Positions 26,621 through 35,607 of a stretch of 64,000 nt of DNA are shown here, piece after piece. Location of the stretch: assembly GCA_026987025.1 (NCBI GenBank), contig JALSNJ010000040.1, positions 102,713 to 166,712 on the forward strand, given 5' to 3'. The DNA comes from Candidatus Aminicenantota bacterium. GTDB lineage: Bacteria > Acidobacteriota > Aminicenantia > S016-38. The position numbers and the translations under genes were made by a program. The notes beneath the pieces are model-generated. The model was not told where the DNA came from. It made no database searches and saw only the letters and a list, made by a program, of their open reading frames with translations. Numbering within the stretch: the first letter of the stretch is position 1; each line of letters starts with the position of its first letter.

Positions 26621-27771
26621 AAAGACTGGTTTTCCTTCTCCTTTCAGCCCTGCTCTTCGCCCAGGAGGTTGGATACACCAGGATGGGAATATACGCCGTG
26701 AGGGAGGGGGAGGGTTCCCCCTCCCTTTACATCCCCATGCTCAAGGCCCTGGTGAAGTGGACCCTTGAATACGGATACAAGCCCCGGGGACCCATGAGAA
26801 TTGAGTTCAGGGGAGTTGCCCTTTCCAGGAAGTTCAGGTTGATGGTTAAGGTGAACATACCGGGGATTTTCCCTCCCCGGACCTCCCTTTCCACGGAATT
26901 CGTTTTCCTGAGGCCACAGCACATCGCCGTCTCAGAACCCTTCTCCGCCTCCTCTCCCCCCTCTGCCGGGGATTTTATAAAGGGCCTCAAAAAATCAGGA
27001 TGGGAACCTTCATCCCCTCCCTTTTTATATCTGAGGAACCTGGGGGAACTGCGGGAGGGAAAGCTCAGGTGGGCCGTGGAAGTGAAGAGAAGGGGGAATT
27101 TCCAGGTGGGGATTTATTCGGACAGGGGGGCCTTCCACTTAGGGCTTATAGCTTCCCAGAGGTTCTTCCAGACCCACGGTATAACCTACAGCCCCCTTTA
27201 CAAAGAAGACCTTAAAAGGAAGGACCTCTACTCCAGGATGAAACTCATCTACTTTCCCGGCGGATGGTCGGGGTATTACACAGAGGACCTTAAGGGAAAG
27301 GCCGCCAGGATGATAAGAGCCTTCGTGGAAAAGGGCGGAAGATACCTGGGGGTATGCGCCGGGGCCTACTTTGCGTCCAGGGAGATAATCTGGGAGGGCA
27401 AAAAATACCATCCTCCCCTGGGAATATACCCCGGGGTTGCTGTGGGACCCATAACCTCTCTGGCTCCATGGCCCCTTTACACCGTAGCGGAGGTTCTCTT
27501 TGAAGGGAGAAAACTTCAGGCCTTCTATTACGGTGGCCCCTATTTCGTGGGGGAAGGGGAGGTTCTCGGCAGATACCTTGTAAACGAAAAACCCGCGGTG
27601 ATTTTATACAGATACGGGGAGGGAAAGGTGCTTCTTTCCGGACTTCACTTTGAATACGAACTTACCGGCAGAGAGGATGGGGTGGAATTTCCGGAGAACG
27701 AAGGGTTTAAAACAGCCAACCCCACCTGGCCGGTTTTTGAGAAAATGATTAAAATCCTTCTGGAGGAGTGA
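26617..27771 (+). CDS. Exported BPL_N / class I glutamine-amidotransferase-like protein
   Basis: A 384-residue protein with a signal peptide (MKRLVFLLLSALLFAQ), an N-terminal unrecognised region (residues 20-155) and a C-terminal flavodoxin-like amidotransferase-type domain similar to the N-terminal domain of biotin-protein ligases: IYFPGGWSGYYTEDLKG, then the nucleophile-elbow-like RYLGVCAGAYFAS and LLSGLHFEYEL. A cysteine sits at the elbow, but its partner histidine/glutamate are not assigned. ATGA overlap with the aminotransferase. Its extracytoplasmic place in a catabolic operon is odd; it may hydrolyse an amide outside the membrane. Function unknown. Confidence 0.7.
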   Translation: MKRLVFLLLSALLFAQEVGYTRMGIYAVREGEGSPSLYIPMLKALVKWTLEYGYKPRGPMRIEFRGVALSRKFRLMVKVNIPGIFPPRTSLSTEFVFLRPQHIAVSEPFSASSPPSAGDFIKGLKKSGWEPSSPPFLYLRNLGELREGKLRWAVEVKRRGNFQVGIYSDRGAFHLGLIASQRFFQTHGITYSPLYKEDLKRKDLYSRMKLIYFPGGWSGYYTEDLKGKAARMIRAFVEKGGRYLGVCAGAYFASREIIWEGKKYHPPLGIYPGVAVGPITSLAPWPLYTVAEVLFEGRKLQAFYYGGPYFVGEGEVLGRYLVNEKPAVILYRYGEGKVLLSGLHFEYELTGREDGVEFPENEGFKTANPTWPVFEKMIKILLEE

Positions 27772-28520
27772 TGCTGGTAGCAGGAGTGCAGATGGAAATT
27801 ACCGGGGAACCCCGGGGGAATTTTGAAACCATGAACAGATGGGCGGAGAGGACCCTTTTTCTTTATCCCCACGCTAAACTCCTGGTCTTTCCTGAACTGG
27901 CATACACCGGACCAGTTCATCCCGGCCTGGAGGAGGGGGAGGTCCTGGAGAAATTTTCCTCCATGGCCCGGGACCTGGGCGTCTGGCTCATACCGGGAAG
28001 TTTCTACATAAAAACCGCAAAGGGTAAGGTTAACAGGGCCTATTTATTTTCCCCTGAAGGAGAGGTGGTGGGGCATTACGACAAAATTTATCCCTGGAGG
28101 CCCTACGAGGATAGCATCCCCGGAAACAGGACAAGGGTGTTTGACCTGGAGGGCTTCAAGGTGGGCATAGAGATATGCTACGACATATGGTTTCCCGAAA
28201 TAGCCCTTGAGATGGCTGAGTTGGGGGTGGAGCTCATCGTAAATCCCGTAATGACCACCACCGCCGATAGGGAGGGGGAGGAGGTCCTGGTAAGAGCCAC
28301 AGCCCTCTTTACCCAATCCTATGTCCTTTCGGTGAACGGTCTGGGAAGGGGAGGGGTTGGCCTTTCCCTGGGGGTGGACCCGGAGGGGAAGATTATGGCC
28401 AGGGCCCAGCAGGCGGAGGCCATAATACCCTTAGAGGTTCTGAGGGAAAGGTTAAATTCCGTAAGGGAAAGGGGGAGTTTCTCCTCCAATAGAATACTCA
28501 AAGAAAGGAGGGAAAAATGA
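27771..28520 (+). CDS. Nitrilase-superfamily carbon-nitrogen hydrolase (omega-amidase-like)
   Basis: A 249-residue cytoplasmic amidase with the full catalytic triad: E42 (FPELAYTG), K105 (YDKIYPWRPYED) and C136 (GIEICYDIWFPE). Family members hydrolyse omega-amides, N-carbamoylputrescine, 5-aminovaleramide and similar compounds. ATG 27771 follows GGAGG and sits on the preceding stop TGA; GTG 27768 is in frame. The pairing with a class III aminotransferase and an aldehyde dehydrogenase fits a pathway in which an amide is hydrolysed before or after transamination. Substrate not assigned. Confidence 0.85.
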   Translation: MLVAGVQMEITGEPRGNFETMNRWAERTLFLYPHAKLLVFPELAYTGPVHPGLEEGEVLEKFSSMARDLGVWLIPGSFYIKTAKGKVNRAYLFSPEGEVVGHYDKIYPWRPYEDSIPGNRTRVFDLEGFKVGIEICYDIWFPEIALEMAELGVELIVNPVMTTTADREGEEVLVRATALFTQSYVLSVNGLGRGGVGLSLGVDPEGKIMARAQQAEAIIPLEVLRERLNSVRERGSFSSNRILKERREK

Positions 28521-29941
28521 GGGAATTTAAACTTCTTCTTGGAGGAAAATGGGAAAATGGAGAGGAGGTAAAGACCATCCGCTATCCCTACGACGACAGG
28601 GAAGTAGGGAAGGTTCACATAGCCGGGGCATCCCAGGCTGAGAAGGCCCTGGATTTGGCGGAGGAGGCCTTCAAGACTACCAGGAAGCTGAGCAGCGAGG
28701 AGAGATATAACATCCTGGCCAGGGTCTCAGCCGCCCTGAGGGAGAGGGAGGAGGAGATAGCCAGGGAGATTACCCTCTCCTGCGGAAAGCCCATAAAGGA
28801 TGCCATCACAGAGGTCAAGAGGGCCCAATTCACCTTCCTCACCGCGGCAGAGGAAGCAAAGAGGATAGGAGGCGAAATATATCCTCTGGACATGAGGAAG
28901 GGGGCCGATGAGCGATGGGCCATAGTCCGTCGGTTTCCCATAGGTATTATCTTCGGCATTTCCCCGTTTAACTTCCCCCTCAACCTGGTGGCTCACAAAC
29001 TTGCCCCGGCCATTGCCTCAGGAAACACCATCATCATAAGGCCCGCCACCCAGACGGCCACCGTGGCCCTTATCCTGGGGGAAATACTGTACCGGGCAGG
29101 GCTTCCTGAAGGGGCCCTTTCCGTTCTTCCCTCCACCTACCAGGCAGCGGACCTTATAATTGCGGACCCCAGGGTAAAACTCCTTACCTTTACGGGAAGC
29201 GCCCAGGTGGGCTGGGGCCTTAAACAAAAAGCCGCCAAAAAGAAAGTGGTTCTGGAGCTGGGGGGAAATGCAGCGTCCATAGTGGAGCCGGACATACCCC
29301 TTTCGTGGTCGGTGGAGAGGAATGTTCTTGGAGCCTACAACTATTCCGGTCAGGTCTGCATTTCCGTTCAGAGGATTTATGTTCACTCCTCCATATACGA
29401 TGATTTCGTGGAGGAATTCGTAAGAAGGACGAAAGCACTTAAAATAGGAGATCCCCTGGACGGGGAAGTGAGGATAGGTCCTCTGATAAACGATGCTGCC
29501 GTGGAAAAAACCCTGGAGTGGGTGGAAGAAGCCAGGTCCATGGGGGCCAGGGTTCTCACCGGAGGAGAGAGGAGGGGAAGAATCATAACCCCCATGGTCA
29601 TCGTGGATGCCCCCCACGAAGCCAGGGTGGTTTCCCAGGAGGCCTTTGCTCCCCTTGTGGTTATCTTCCCCTACAGGGAATTTGAGGAGGCGGTGGAGAG
29701 GGTTAACGACTCCAGATACGGGCTTCAGGCCGGGGTCTTTACCAGGGATATAGTAAAACTCCGCTATGCCTACGAGAACATAGAGGTGGGGGGTGTGGTG
29801 GCCAACGATGCCCCCTCCTTCAGGGTGGACCACATGATTTACGGAGGGGTGAAGGAATCCGGCTTCGGCAGGGAGGGCCTCCGCTATGCCATAGAGGAGA
29901 TGACCGAGCCCAGGCTTTTAGTCCTGAACACGAAATTTTAA
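28517..29941 (+). CDS. NAD(P)+-dependent aldehyde dehydrogenase
   Basis: A 474-residue aldehyde dehydrogenase with GIIFGISPFNFPLNLVAHKLAPAIASGN, LTFTGSAQVGWGL, the catalytic glutamate in VVLELGGNAAS, the nucleophilic cysteine in YSGQVCISVQR and QEAFAPLVVIFPY. It overlaps the amidase gene by ATGA and closes the operon. It would oxidise the semialdehyde made by the aminotransferase (for example succinate semialdehyde or glutarate semialdehyde). The family is certain, the substrate inferred. Confidence 0.88.
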   Translation: MREFKLLLGGKWENGEEVKTIRYPYDDREVGKVHIAGASQAEKALDLAEEAFKTTRKLSSEERYNILARVSAALREREEEIAREITLSCGKPIKDAITEVKRAQFTFLTAAEEAKRIGGEIYPLDMRKGADERWAIVRRFPIGIIFGISPFNFPLNLVAHKLAPAIASGNTIIIRPATQTATVALILGEILYRAGLPEGALSVLPSTYQAADLIIADPRVKLLTFTGSAQVGWGLKQKAAKKKVVLELGGNAASIVEPDIPLSWSVERNVLGAYNYSGQVCISVQRIYVHSSIYDDFVEEFVRRTKALKIGDPLDGEVRIGPLINDAAVEKTLEWVEEARSMGARVLTGGERRGRIITPMVIVDAPHEARVVSQEAFAPLVVIFPYREFEEAVERVNDSRYGLQAGVFTRDIVKLRYAYENIEVGGVVANDAPSFRVDHMIYGGVKESGFGREGLRYAIEEMTEPRLLVLNTKF

Positions 29942-30062
29942 AATCCCTGACGGCTCCAAATCCACGAAGAAAAGCGGCCCAACTCTGCCTTAGGATATAG
30001 AAGCCCTGCGGAGCTTTACAGGAAATGGAGCCTATCGCATGGTGTATAATATAACCATAACA
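29942..30062. other. Intergenic spacer at the left edge of the accessory island
   Basis: 121 bases between the aldehyde dehydrogenase and a convergent membrane-protein gene. A TATAAT-containing stretch (GTGTATAATATAACC) lies near 30048, but no gene follows it on that strand. No clear terminator or RNA gene is visible. Confidence 0.4.
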
Positions 30063-30611
30063 TTAAATTTCTCCAAAAAATGGGGGCATATCAAAAATGT
30101 TTTTCTTAATAATCTCTTTGATTTCATCTTCCTGAAAGAAGGGCAACTTTAGTTCTTTGTAAGAGTATTTACTAAGCAAAAAAAGGAATCTTTTTCCTTT
30201 TATATTCACCTCTATTTTCTTGGTTATCAGGGCCCTGTCAAAGAAATTAGAAGAATTTAATATAAGCCACCAGGTTTGGGTTAACAGCCATCCCTTTAGA
30301 ATTTTAGTAAGCTTGATTTCTTTTCCGTATTTTCTGAGAAAAGTGAGAGTCTTGACTGCTTTTCTTACATTTATAACAGGGAGAACGATTGCAAAATACA
30401 AAGCCAGAGCAAGAATGGCGATTGAAATAAAAATTATATAATAGATTGTGTTTGTATAAAGAGCAAAATAAAACTCTCTTTTTTTGTATAAGGATATTAA
30501 AAAGAGAACTTCCTTGAAGGCAACAAAAAGTAGAAACCCCCTCAATGTAGCAGTCAAAAGAAAGTTCTTGGCGTTAGCTATACCTAATATTGCTTTTATT
30601 CTGTTATTCAT
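30063..30611 (-). CDS. Hypothetical membrane protein
   Basis: A 182-residue protein, not recognised. It has two hydrophobic segments in the first half (LLTATLRGFLLFVAFKEVLFLI and TIYYIIFISIAILALALYFAIVLP) and a Lys-rich cytosolic half that ends EDEIKEIIKKNIFDMPPFF. ATG 30611 is taken as the start because it gives only an 8-base overlap with the gene upstream; the frame extends further into that gene. The sequence is AT-rich compared with its neighbours outside the island. The plan resembles that of the adjacent gene, and the two may be diverged paralogues. Confidence 0.6.
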   Translation of the reverse strand: MNNRIKAILGIANAKNFLLTATLRGFLLFVAFKEVLFLISLYKKREFYFALYTNTIYYIIFISIAILALALYFAIVLPVINVRKAVKTLTFLRKYGKEIKLTKILKGWLLTQTWWLILNSSNFFDRALITKKIEVNIKGKRFLFLLSKYSYKELKLPFFQEDEIKEIIKKNIFDMPPFFGEI

Positions 30612-31242
30612 AACAGCAGATATTCTCTTCCGGTATGTCTTTAATCTCCAGGAGTGTTTTTTCTGACCCATCCACCCATTTGTTATATATTGGATGACTC
30701 AATAGCAGATCTTTTATCAGCTCTTTTACCGCCTCTTCTTTAAACCCTAACATAGCAAAAAACCGTTTGTACACATCCCGAGCAAAGACTATAGCTAGAT
30801 TGACCTTAGAAGTCCGGACCAAATATTTCAGGATGAAGAAATCGTTTATCTCTGGCGAAATGTTTAATAGATATTTCCATTGATCCTCTAGCCCTATCCA
30901 AACTTCAGTGCCGTTTGCTAGGGTTCGTCTTTCTAAAAACTTTCTCGCCTTTAAGAACCCTCTAAAAGGAGGGATAAAAGCCAAGACTACGCTAAATCCC
31001 ATTAGCAAGAGAAGTAGGAAAGAACCAAAGAGAATAATTCCAACGAGCAATATTATAATTTCGGCTGCTGCATTATTGATATTGAGTCGTAGTGCTTCCG
31101 CAAAAGAAAGGTACATTTCTTTGATTATTCTCTTCCCTTTAACTAAGACAAAACACGACACAAGTAGAAAGGGCGAAGTGAACAATACTTCCGCTGTATT
31201 TCTTCTAATTCTGAATAGAAAACCCCTCCATAAACTCCACAT
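30604..31242 (-). CDS. Hypothetical membrane protein
   Basis: A 212-residue protein with hydrophobic segments at about residues 19-35 (VLFTSPFLLVSCFVLV) and 60-95 (IIILLVGIILFGSFLLLLLMGFSVVLAFI) and a cytosolic C-terminal half containing KVNLAIVFARDVYKRFFAMLGFKEEAVKELIKDLLLSHPIY. No family recognised. AAGGAG lies about nine bases upstream of ATG 31242. It is co-transcribed with the preceding entry and belongs to the AT-rich accessory island. Confidence 0.6.
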   Translation of the reverse strand: MWSLWRGFLFRIRRNTAEVLFTSPFLLVSCFVLVKGKRIIKEMYLSFAEALRLNINNAAAEIIILLVGIILFGSFLLLLLMGFSVVLAFIPPFRGFLKARKFLERRTLANGTEVWIGLEDQWKYLLNISPEINDFFILKYLVRTSKVNLAIVFARDVYKRFFAMLGFKEEAVKELIKDLLLSHPIYNKWVDGSEKTLLEIKDIPEENICCYE

Positions 31243-31449
31243 TTTCGTTGCTCCTTAATATAAAATAACAAACTAAACTAGATCTGCTAAAATTTATCCC
31301 CCACAGGGGACCTTCCCTTCCTAAGGGGAAGACACCCCCCTGGCCGGCACTCAGCAGGCCCGGTATATCCTGTTTCGAGCTTGCGGCCTATCTTGCTTGA
31401 TTCTTCCCTTTCTTATGGAGCATCCCCCTCCAGAAATCTTGACGAGCGT
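31243..31449. other. Non-coding spacer with small GC hairpins
   Basis: About 207 bases between divergent genes. It holds CCCC-ACA-GGGG near 31299-31309 and CTTCCC...GGGAAG near 31313-31330, then a GC-rich stretch to about 31365. These could be a terminator/attenuator remnant or a small structured RNA; nothing identifies a known RNA family. Confidence 0.3.
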
Positions 31450-31455
31450 TATAAC
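31450..31455 (+). promoter_or_regulatory. -10 box of DUF2188 gene, leaderless
   Basis: TATAAC, six bases before ATG 31462. A TTGACG at 31439 is too close to serve as its -35. The six-base spacing matches the other leaderless genes here. Confidence 0.4.
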
Positions 31456-31461
31456 ATATTA

Positions 31462-31713
31462 ATGGGTGAGGTCATGAGAAAAAAGAAAGGAGAAGGAGAA
31501 AAAGTATTTGTTTCTCTCCATCCGAGGGGATGGCAGGTAAAAAAAGAGGGAAACAAGAGGGCCTACCGGGTGTTTACCACAAAGAAAGAAGCTGTAAAAT
31601 TTGGGAAAAAGCTGGCAGAGAAAGAAAAAGGCCAGCTTTTAATCCAAAGGAAGGACGGGACCTTCCAGGAGGAGAGAACTTACCGAAAGGACCCTTACCC
31701 TCCTAAGGGTTGA
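31462..31713 (+). CDS. DUF2188 domain protein
   Basis: An 83-residue protein covering a single DUF2188 domain: FVSLHPRGWQVKKEGNKRAYRVF, TKKEAVKFGKKLAEKEKGQLLIQRKDG and the hallmark end DPYPPKG. DUF2188 proteins are small, of unknown function, and common in mobile or accessory gene sets. The start 31462 is chosen from the upstream -10 box at leaderless spacing; ATG 31474, after GTGAGG, is the alternative. The frame is open further upstream but the added residues are not domain-like. Confidence 0.72.
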   Translation: MGEVMRKKKGEGEKVFVSLHPRGWQVKKEGNKRAYRVFTTKKEAVKFGKKLAEKEKGQLLIQRKDGTFQEERTYRKDPYPPKG

Positions 31714-31780
31714 TAAGCAACAACCAGAGGAACGGTTTTTATGGAGGTGGGGAGGAAATTTTAGCAGCAGGAGGTGAGCT

Positions 31781-33052
31781 ATGGAATATCTGCTAAACAA
31801 AGAAATACTCCTTGAGGATCTGGAGGGCTTGTTATCAGGAAAAGTTCCAGAAGGACCCCATCTGGAGTATAAGAGGGGGATCAACTTAGATGAGAAAAAG
31901 GGGAGAGCAGAGCTTTGTAAGGATGTAAGCTCTTTTTCCAATGCGGAAGGGGGAGTAATACTTATTGGGATTCAAGAGAAAAAGGGCACTGGAGAGCCAG
32001 AGGACCTTACTGGAATCCCGGAGGAAGGCGCCGACAACCTTATTGAAAGGATAGAAAACATAATTCGTGATGGGATACACCCCAGGGTATTTGTTCATGT
32101 GCAGAAAATAGAGGTTTCCCCGGGAAGGATTGTCCTGGCGATAAAAATCCCGCAAAGCCTTCTAAAACCCCATTGGATAGATCTGAACCGCAAGGGGTAC
32201 AGGCACAAGTTTTACATCAGGGCAGGACGCCAATCCATGGAGATGACCTATGATCAAATAAGGAGGTCGTTTCTTTTTTCTCATAAACTGGAGGAGCAGA
32301 TAAAAGAATTCGTATACAGGCGGGTTGCTGAAATAAAAACCAGAGCTTTTCTGCCCTCTTTAAGACCCGGGCCCTTACTAATTTTCCATTTTATTCCCCT
32401 CTCCTCCTTCACCACGAGAGAAAGGTTGTCTTTCGCTGATAAGAAACTAGTAGGTAAGTTTATAGAAAAGAGTAAAAAGTTGCCGGTTCAAACATTTCCA
32501 ATGTATACACTTGAGGGGCTTCTTCTTACCAACTATCAGGGAGAGCGCTCTTCCTACTCACTCTTGTTCAGGGAAGGCATAACGGAAGATGTCTTTGCTG
32601 ATGTTTTTTTAGAAGAACCCTCTATAGAACCCTCTACTGCAGGGGTGTGGGGAGCAGAGCTATATGAATTTGTTTCAGGATACTTAATTCCCTGGACAAA
32701 ATCACGCTTTGAGTTCTTTTACGATTTCTTAGGAATGGCTCCTCCTTTCCTTCTCTTTATCTCTCTTGCGGGTGTGAGAAGGGCTTATTTGTTTGACTCT
32801 GGCGAGAGAGAGAATAAGAGTCCTGATCTTGAAATTTATAACACCAACAAAAATTTACCCCCCCAGGAGAGGATCTTCAACAGAGACGATATATTTCTGC
32901 CTCCTTTGGTCCTTTCAGAGAAGGAAGCAGATGCTCTAGAAAGAGGGAAAAACAAAGAAGCAGTTATTGAGGAACTCTGGCTTCCTGTTTTAGATATCCT
33001 TTGCAATGCAAGTAAATATCCGTACTATAAGCCTTTTTATACAGAAGGATAA
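31781..33052 (+). CDS. AlbA_2/Schlafen-like nucleic-acid-binding protein
   Basis: A 423-residue protein whose N-terminal ~150 residues are an AlbA_2 (divergent AAA_4/Schlafen core) domain: HLEYKRGINLD, ELCKDVSSFSNAEGGVILIGIQEK, and the later DGIHPRVFVHVQKIEV and YIRAGRQSMEM. The remaining ~270 residues are not recognised. Such domains occur in regulators, helicase-like proteins and defence loci. An AGGAGGTG site precedes ATG 31781. It sits between a DUF2188 gene and a large membrane protein of unknown function, in the accessory island. Confidence 0.75.
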   Translation: MEYLLNKEILLEDLEGLLSGKVPEGPHLEYKRGINLDEKKGRAELCKDVSSFSNAEGGVILIGIQEKKGTGEPEDLTGIPEEGADNLIERIENIIRDGIHPRVFVHVQKIEVSPGRIVLAIKIPQSLLKPHWIDLNRKGYRHKFYIRAGRQSMEMTYDQIRRSFLFSHKLEEQIKEFVYRRVAEIKTRAFLPSLRPGPLLIFHFIPLSSFTTRERLSFADKKLVGKFIEKSKKLPVQTFPMYTLEGLLLTNYQGERSSYSLLFREGITEDVFADVFLEEPSIEPSTAGVWGAELYEFVSGYLIPWTKSRFEFFYDFLGMAPPFLLFISLAGVRRAYLFDSGERENKSPDLEIYNTNKNLPPQERIFNRDDIFLPPLVLSEKEADALERGKNKEAVIEELWLPVLDILCNASKYPYYKPFYTEG

Positions 33053-33174
33053 AAAGTCCTGTCTTTGGAAATTGCGCCATCTATAAAGCATTCGGCCCGA
33101 AATTTCTTCTTAGACAATATTATTTTTTTGTGATATTTTTTCTTTAAAAAGCACAGAAAAATAGGAGGGAACCC
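33053..33174. other. AT-rich spacer
   Basis: 122 AT-rich bases between the AlbA_2 gene and the 730-residue membrane protein. AGGAGGG at about 33163 serves the downstream ATG. No other signal was identified with confidence. Confidence 0.35.
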
Positions 33175-35367
33175 ATGAGCTTATGGAAGGTGATTCAGGA
33201 TCAAGGGGAAATTTTTCAGAGATTGTTTTGGGCGCTTCTGGAGAAAAAATATGTATTTCTTAAAGAAACTCTCACCTTAACCTACCTCTCCAGGCGGCAG
33301 GCACGAGAGGTCTTGGAATTGGAGCTGGCACTTTCCGGGATCCGTGATTTATTGGATGATTTCCTCTTTAAGATAAGTGAATCTGTGATTTTCCCCCTCG
33401 GAATGGTCCCCAAAGGAATATTTCCTTTCATAAAGGTGAAGGCAGGACAGGAGACGAAACAAACGGTGCCACGGATGATCATAGATGAGCTTCTTTCCAA
33501 TAGTATTCAAGACAGGATGACCGAAATATATCAGTTTTTAGAGACAAACGAGGAGATAAAGCAAACCACGGGAATTCCTTACTACGATTCAATGGCTCGG
33601 GAGTCGATAAGGGCCATCGCAAAACTTATGATTCAGGCGGATCCTTATGATCTGGGCCCTATTGAAAAGGTGCTGAGTGTTCTTTTGGAGGAGGAAAACG
33701 TCAACTTTCCCACTGAAGGCTCTCGTCCTGTAGTGCTAATTCCCATGCAACGATACTATGAGAAATACTACAAGGTTCTTTCACGCCTGTTTCCTCGTTT
33801 GTATAGATGGGTAATGGAGGATCCTAATAGAAAAGAGCTTTCCGACTATTTTGTGAGGGCCTTCATTCAGATTGTGCAGTACATAGACATTTCTCGTGAA
33901 CAGTTGCTCAGAAATCCCTATACATTTGTGGTATTTAATCCTACCTTTCTATATTGTACCCCCCAGGGTAAAAGGGACAAATGGTTTGAAGAGAAAATAA
34001 GAGCCTGGAAGACATTGGTGGATGGCTTATTATTATACCCTCTCCAGGAAAAATATGTTGAGAAGTACCCCCTCTGGAGGAAACTCATAGAGGAAAAGGT
34101 TTTTCCTCTCTTCGATATACTAAGAGTTTTAGTCCCTCACACTCTTATTTCTGTTTTTCTCTCTTCGGCATATATAGGCAGTCACGATATTTTAAGCATC
34201 TCCCTGGAACTGGAGAGAGAAGATAGAAATGCACCTTCTGTATTTTCTGTATTGAATTTGTGGAGCAGCAAAAAATGCGAGCAAGGAATGTGGGGAAAAC
34301 TGAAAAAGAAGGCGTTTTTGAAGCTCCCGGCCCGCATTGCAGAGGTGTTTTGCAAGGGGTTCCATTATATACTGAACTTCTTCGTAAGAGCTCCCTTAAC
34401 CCGTCACTTAATTTTATGGAACCCGGTCCTCTTAAAAGGGATTTTCTCGGTGAAGTCGTTTAGCTTTGAGGCTAAAACACTTGTTAAATACTCCAGTATA
34501 AAGGATTATGGGATTTTATTTTACGGCGAGGATGGAGAGCTTGCAGATCTTACGGAAAACTTTGGTAGGAAAATAAAGATCGAAGAGGGAAGGATTTATG
34601 GGTCTATAATGTCATCGGAAGATGACGGGAAGATCACTACACTCCACAAAGTGGGTTCTCAGCTCCTTTTCTTTTTGGGATTGCGGGTTTCCCGCGCGCT
34701 TGGCCTTTTTCTTGCCGCTTCATTGCTTCTGCTTATTTATACCACTTATAGCCCTTTTATAGGAAAGGCCAAGTTGACCGCCGAGAGATTTCTGAAAACC
34801 ACCGGAGAAAAGATAGCCTCGACTGAAGGGAAGGGTTCTGGAGTTACGAGTTCCAGGGATTTTGCAGGTATCATAAGGAAGGTTATTTCCCGGGTAAAAA
34901 CCGCCACCGAGGCCGTCTTTTCCCTGAGTTATTTTAATAAACCTTGCTGTGAGGAGAAAAAGCTCTCCGATTACTGTGGCGAAACCAAGGAGAGGGGATC
35001 AAAATGGCCAGAGGCCGTAGTTCTGTTGCTTCCGTGGTTATTTGCAACCGTTATCGTACTTTACAGAGAACATTTACTGGACCTTGGCCTAAAACACGTT
35101 GTAGAGTCGACGCTGACTACTTTTTCCCTTTATGTTTTTATCCAGGCTGTTTCCCTTATCTGGACCCCTGAGTGTAGCTTTTATTTCGGGTTGTTAGTCT
35201 TAAACCTTCTGCTGATAGTGTTTTTCTACTGGAGAGAAAAATTGTTGGTGCCCCGAAAGATTTTTCTATGGTGGTGTCGGCTAAGCCCTCTTAGTGGAAA
35301 ATGCGGCGAACTGAGGGAGAATATCAGGTTAATTGCCGAGCTGAAGAAGGCTTTCAAGAGAAGCTAA
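33175..35367 (+). CDS. Large hypothetical membrane protein
   Basis: A 730-residue protein, not recognised. Residues 1-490 look soluble and mostly helical, with charged helices (LEEKYVFLKETLTL-like, GPIEKVLSVLLEEENVNF) and no obvious nucleotide-binding or nuclease motif. The C-terminal third has about four hydrophobic helices (FFLGLRVSRALGLFLAASLLLLIY; AVVLLLPWLFATVIVLY; FSLYVFIQAVSLIW; FYFGLLVLNLLLIVFFYW) around a Cys-containing loop (FNKPCCEEKKLSDYCG). AGGAGGG stands before ATG 33175. It lies in the accessory island next to the AlbA_2 gene, but no operon link is proven. Confidence 0.65.
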   Translation: MSLWKVIQDQGEIFQRLFWALLEKKYVFLKETLTLTYLSRRQAREVLELELALSGIRDLLDDFLFKISESVIFPLGMVPKGIFPFIKVKAGQETKQTVPRMIIDELLSNSIQDRMTEIYQFLETNEEIKQTTGIPYYDSMARESIRAIAKLMIQADPYDLGPIEKVLSVLLEEENVNFPTEGSRPVVLIPMQRYYEKYYKVLSRLFPRLYRWVMEDPNRKELSDYFVRAFIQIVQYIDISREQLLRNPYTFVVFNPTFLYCTPQGKRDKWFEEKIRAWKTLVDGLLLYPLQEKYVEKYPLWRKLIEEKVFPLFDILRVLVPHTLISVFLSSAYIGSHDILSISLELEREDRNAPSVFSVLNLWSSKKCEQGMWGKLKKKAFLKLPARIAEVFCKGFHYILNFFVRAPLTRHLILWNPVLLKGIFSVKSFSFEAKTLVKYSSIKDYGILFYGEDGELADLTENFGRKIKIEEGRIYGSIMSSEDDGKITTLHKVGSQLLFFLGLRVSRALGLFLAASLLLLIYTTYSPFIGKAKLTAERFLKTTGEKIASTEGKGSGVTSSRDFAGIIRKVISRVKTATEAVFSLSYFNKPCCEEKKLSDYCGETKERGSKWPEAVVLLLPWLFATVIVLYREHLLDLGLKHVVESTLTTFSLYVFIQAVSLIWTPECSFYFGLLVLNLLLIVFFYWREKLLVPRKIFLWWCRLSPLSGKCGELRENIRLIAELKKAFKRS

Positions 35368-35607
35368 AAAGCTATGGCTGGAAGTTCGGAGGACGGCGGG
35401 AGCTGAGACAGAACCTTATGTTTTACTGAGTTGACGGCCTGGAAGTTGAGGAGGCAACCTCACGGGGGGAAGAGCTGACTTAAGGTGAACCTCTCGGAAA
35501 AGTTCAGAAACATACGGGAAGAAATTGAAGTAGAAGAACGAAATATTTTGGGTGAAGATTCTTGATTTTTTCGAAAATTGTATCATAATGTAGAACTGGG
35601 TGGCAGG
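35368..35607. other. Spacer with possible antitoxin promoter
   Basis: 240 bases. TTGATT at about 35562 with TAATGT 17 bases later would give a start site shortly before ATG 35608 of the antitoxin. The rest shows no gene or clear repeat. Confidence 0.35.

Noticed and set aside
31439..31444. TTGACG as a -35 box for the DUF2188 gene
   Set aside because: Only five bases separate it from TATAAC, too short for a promoter spacer.
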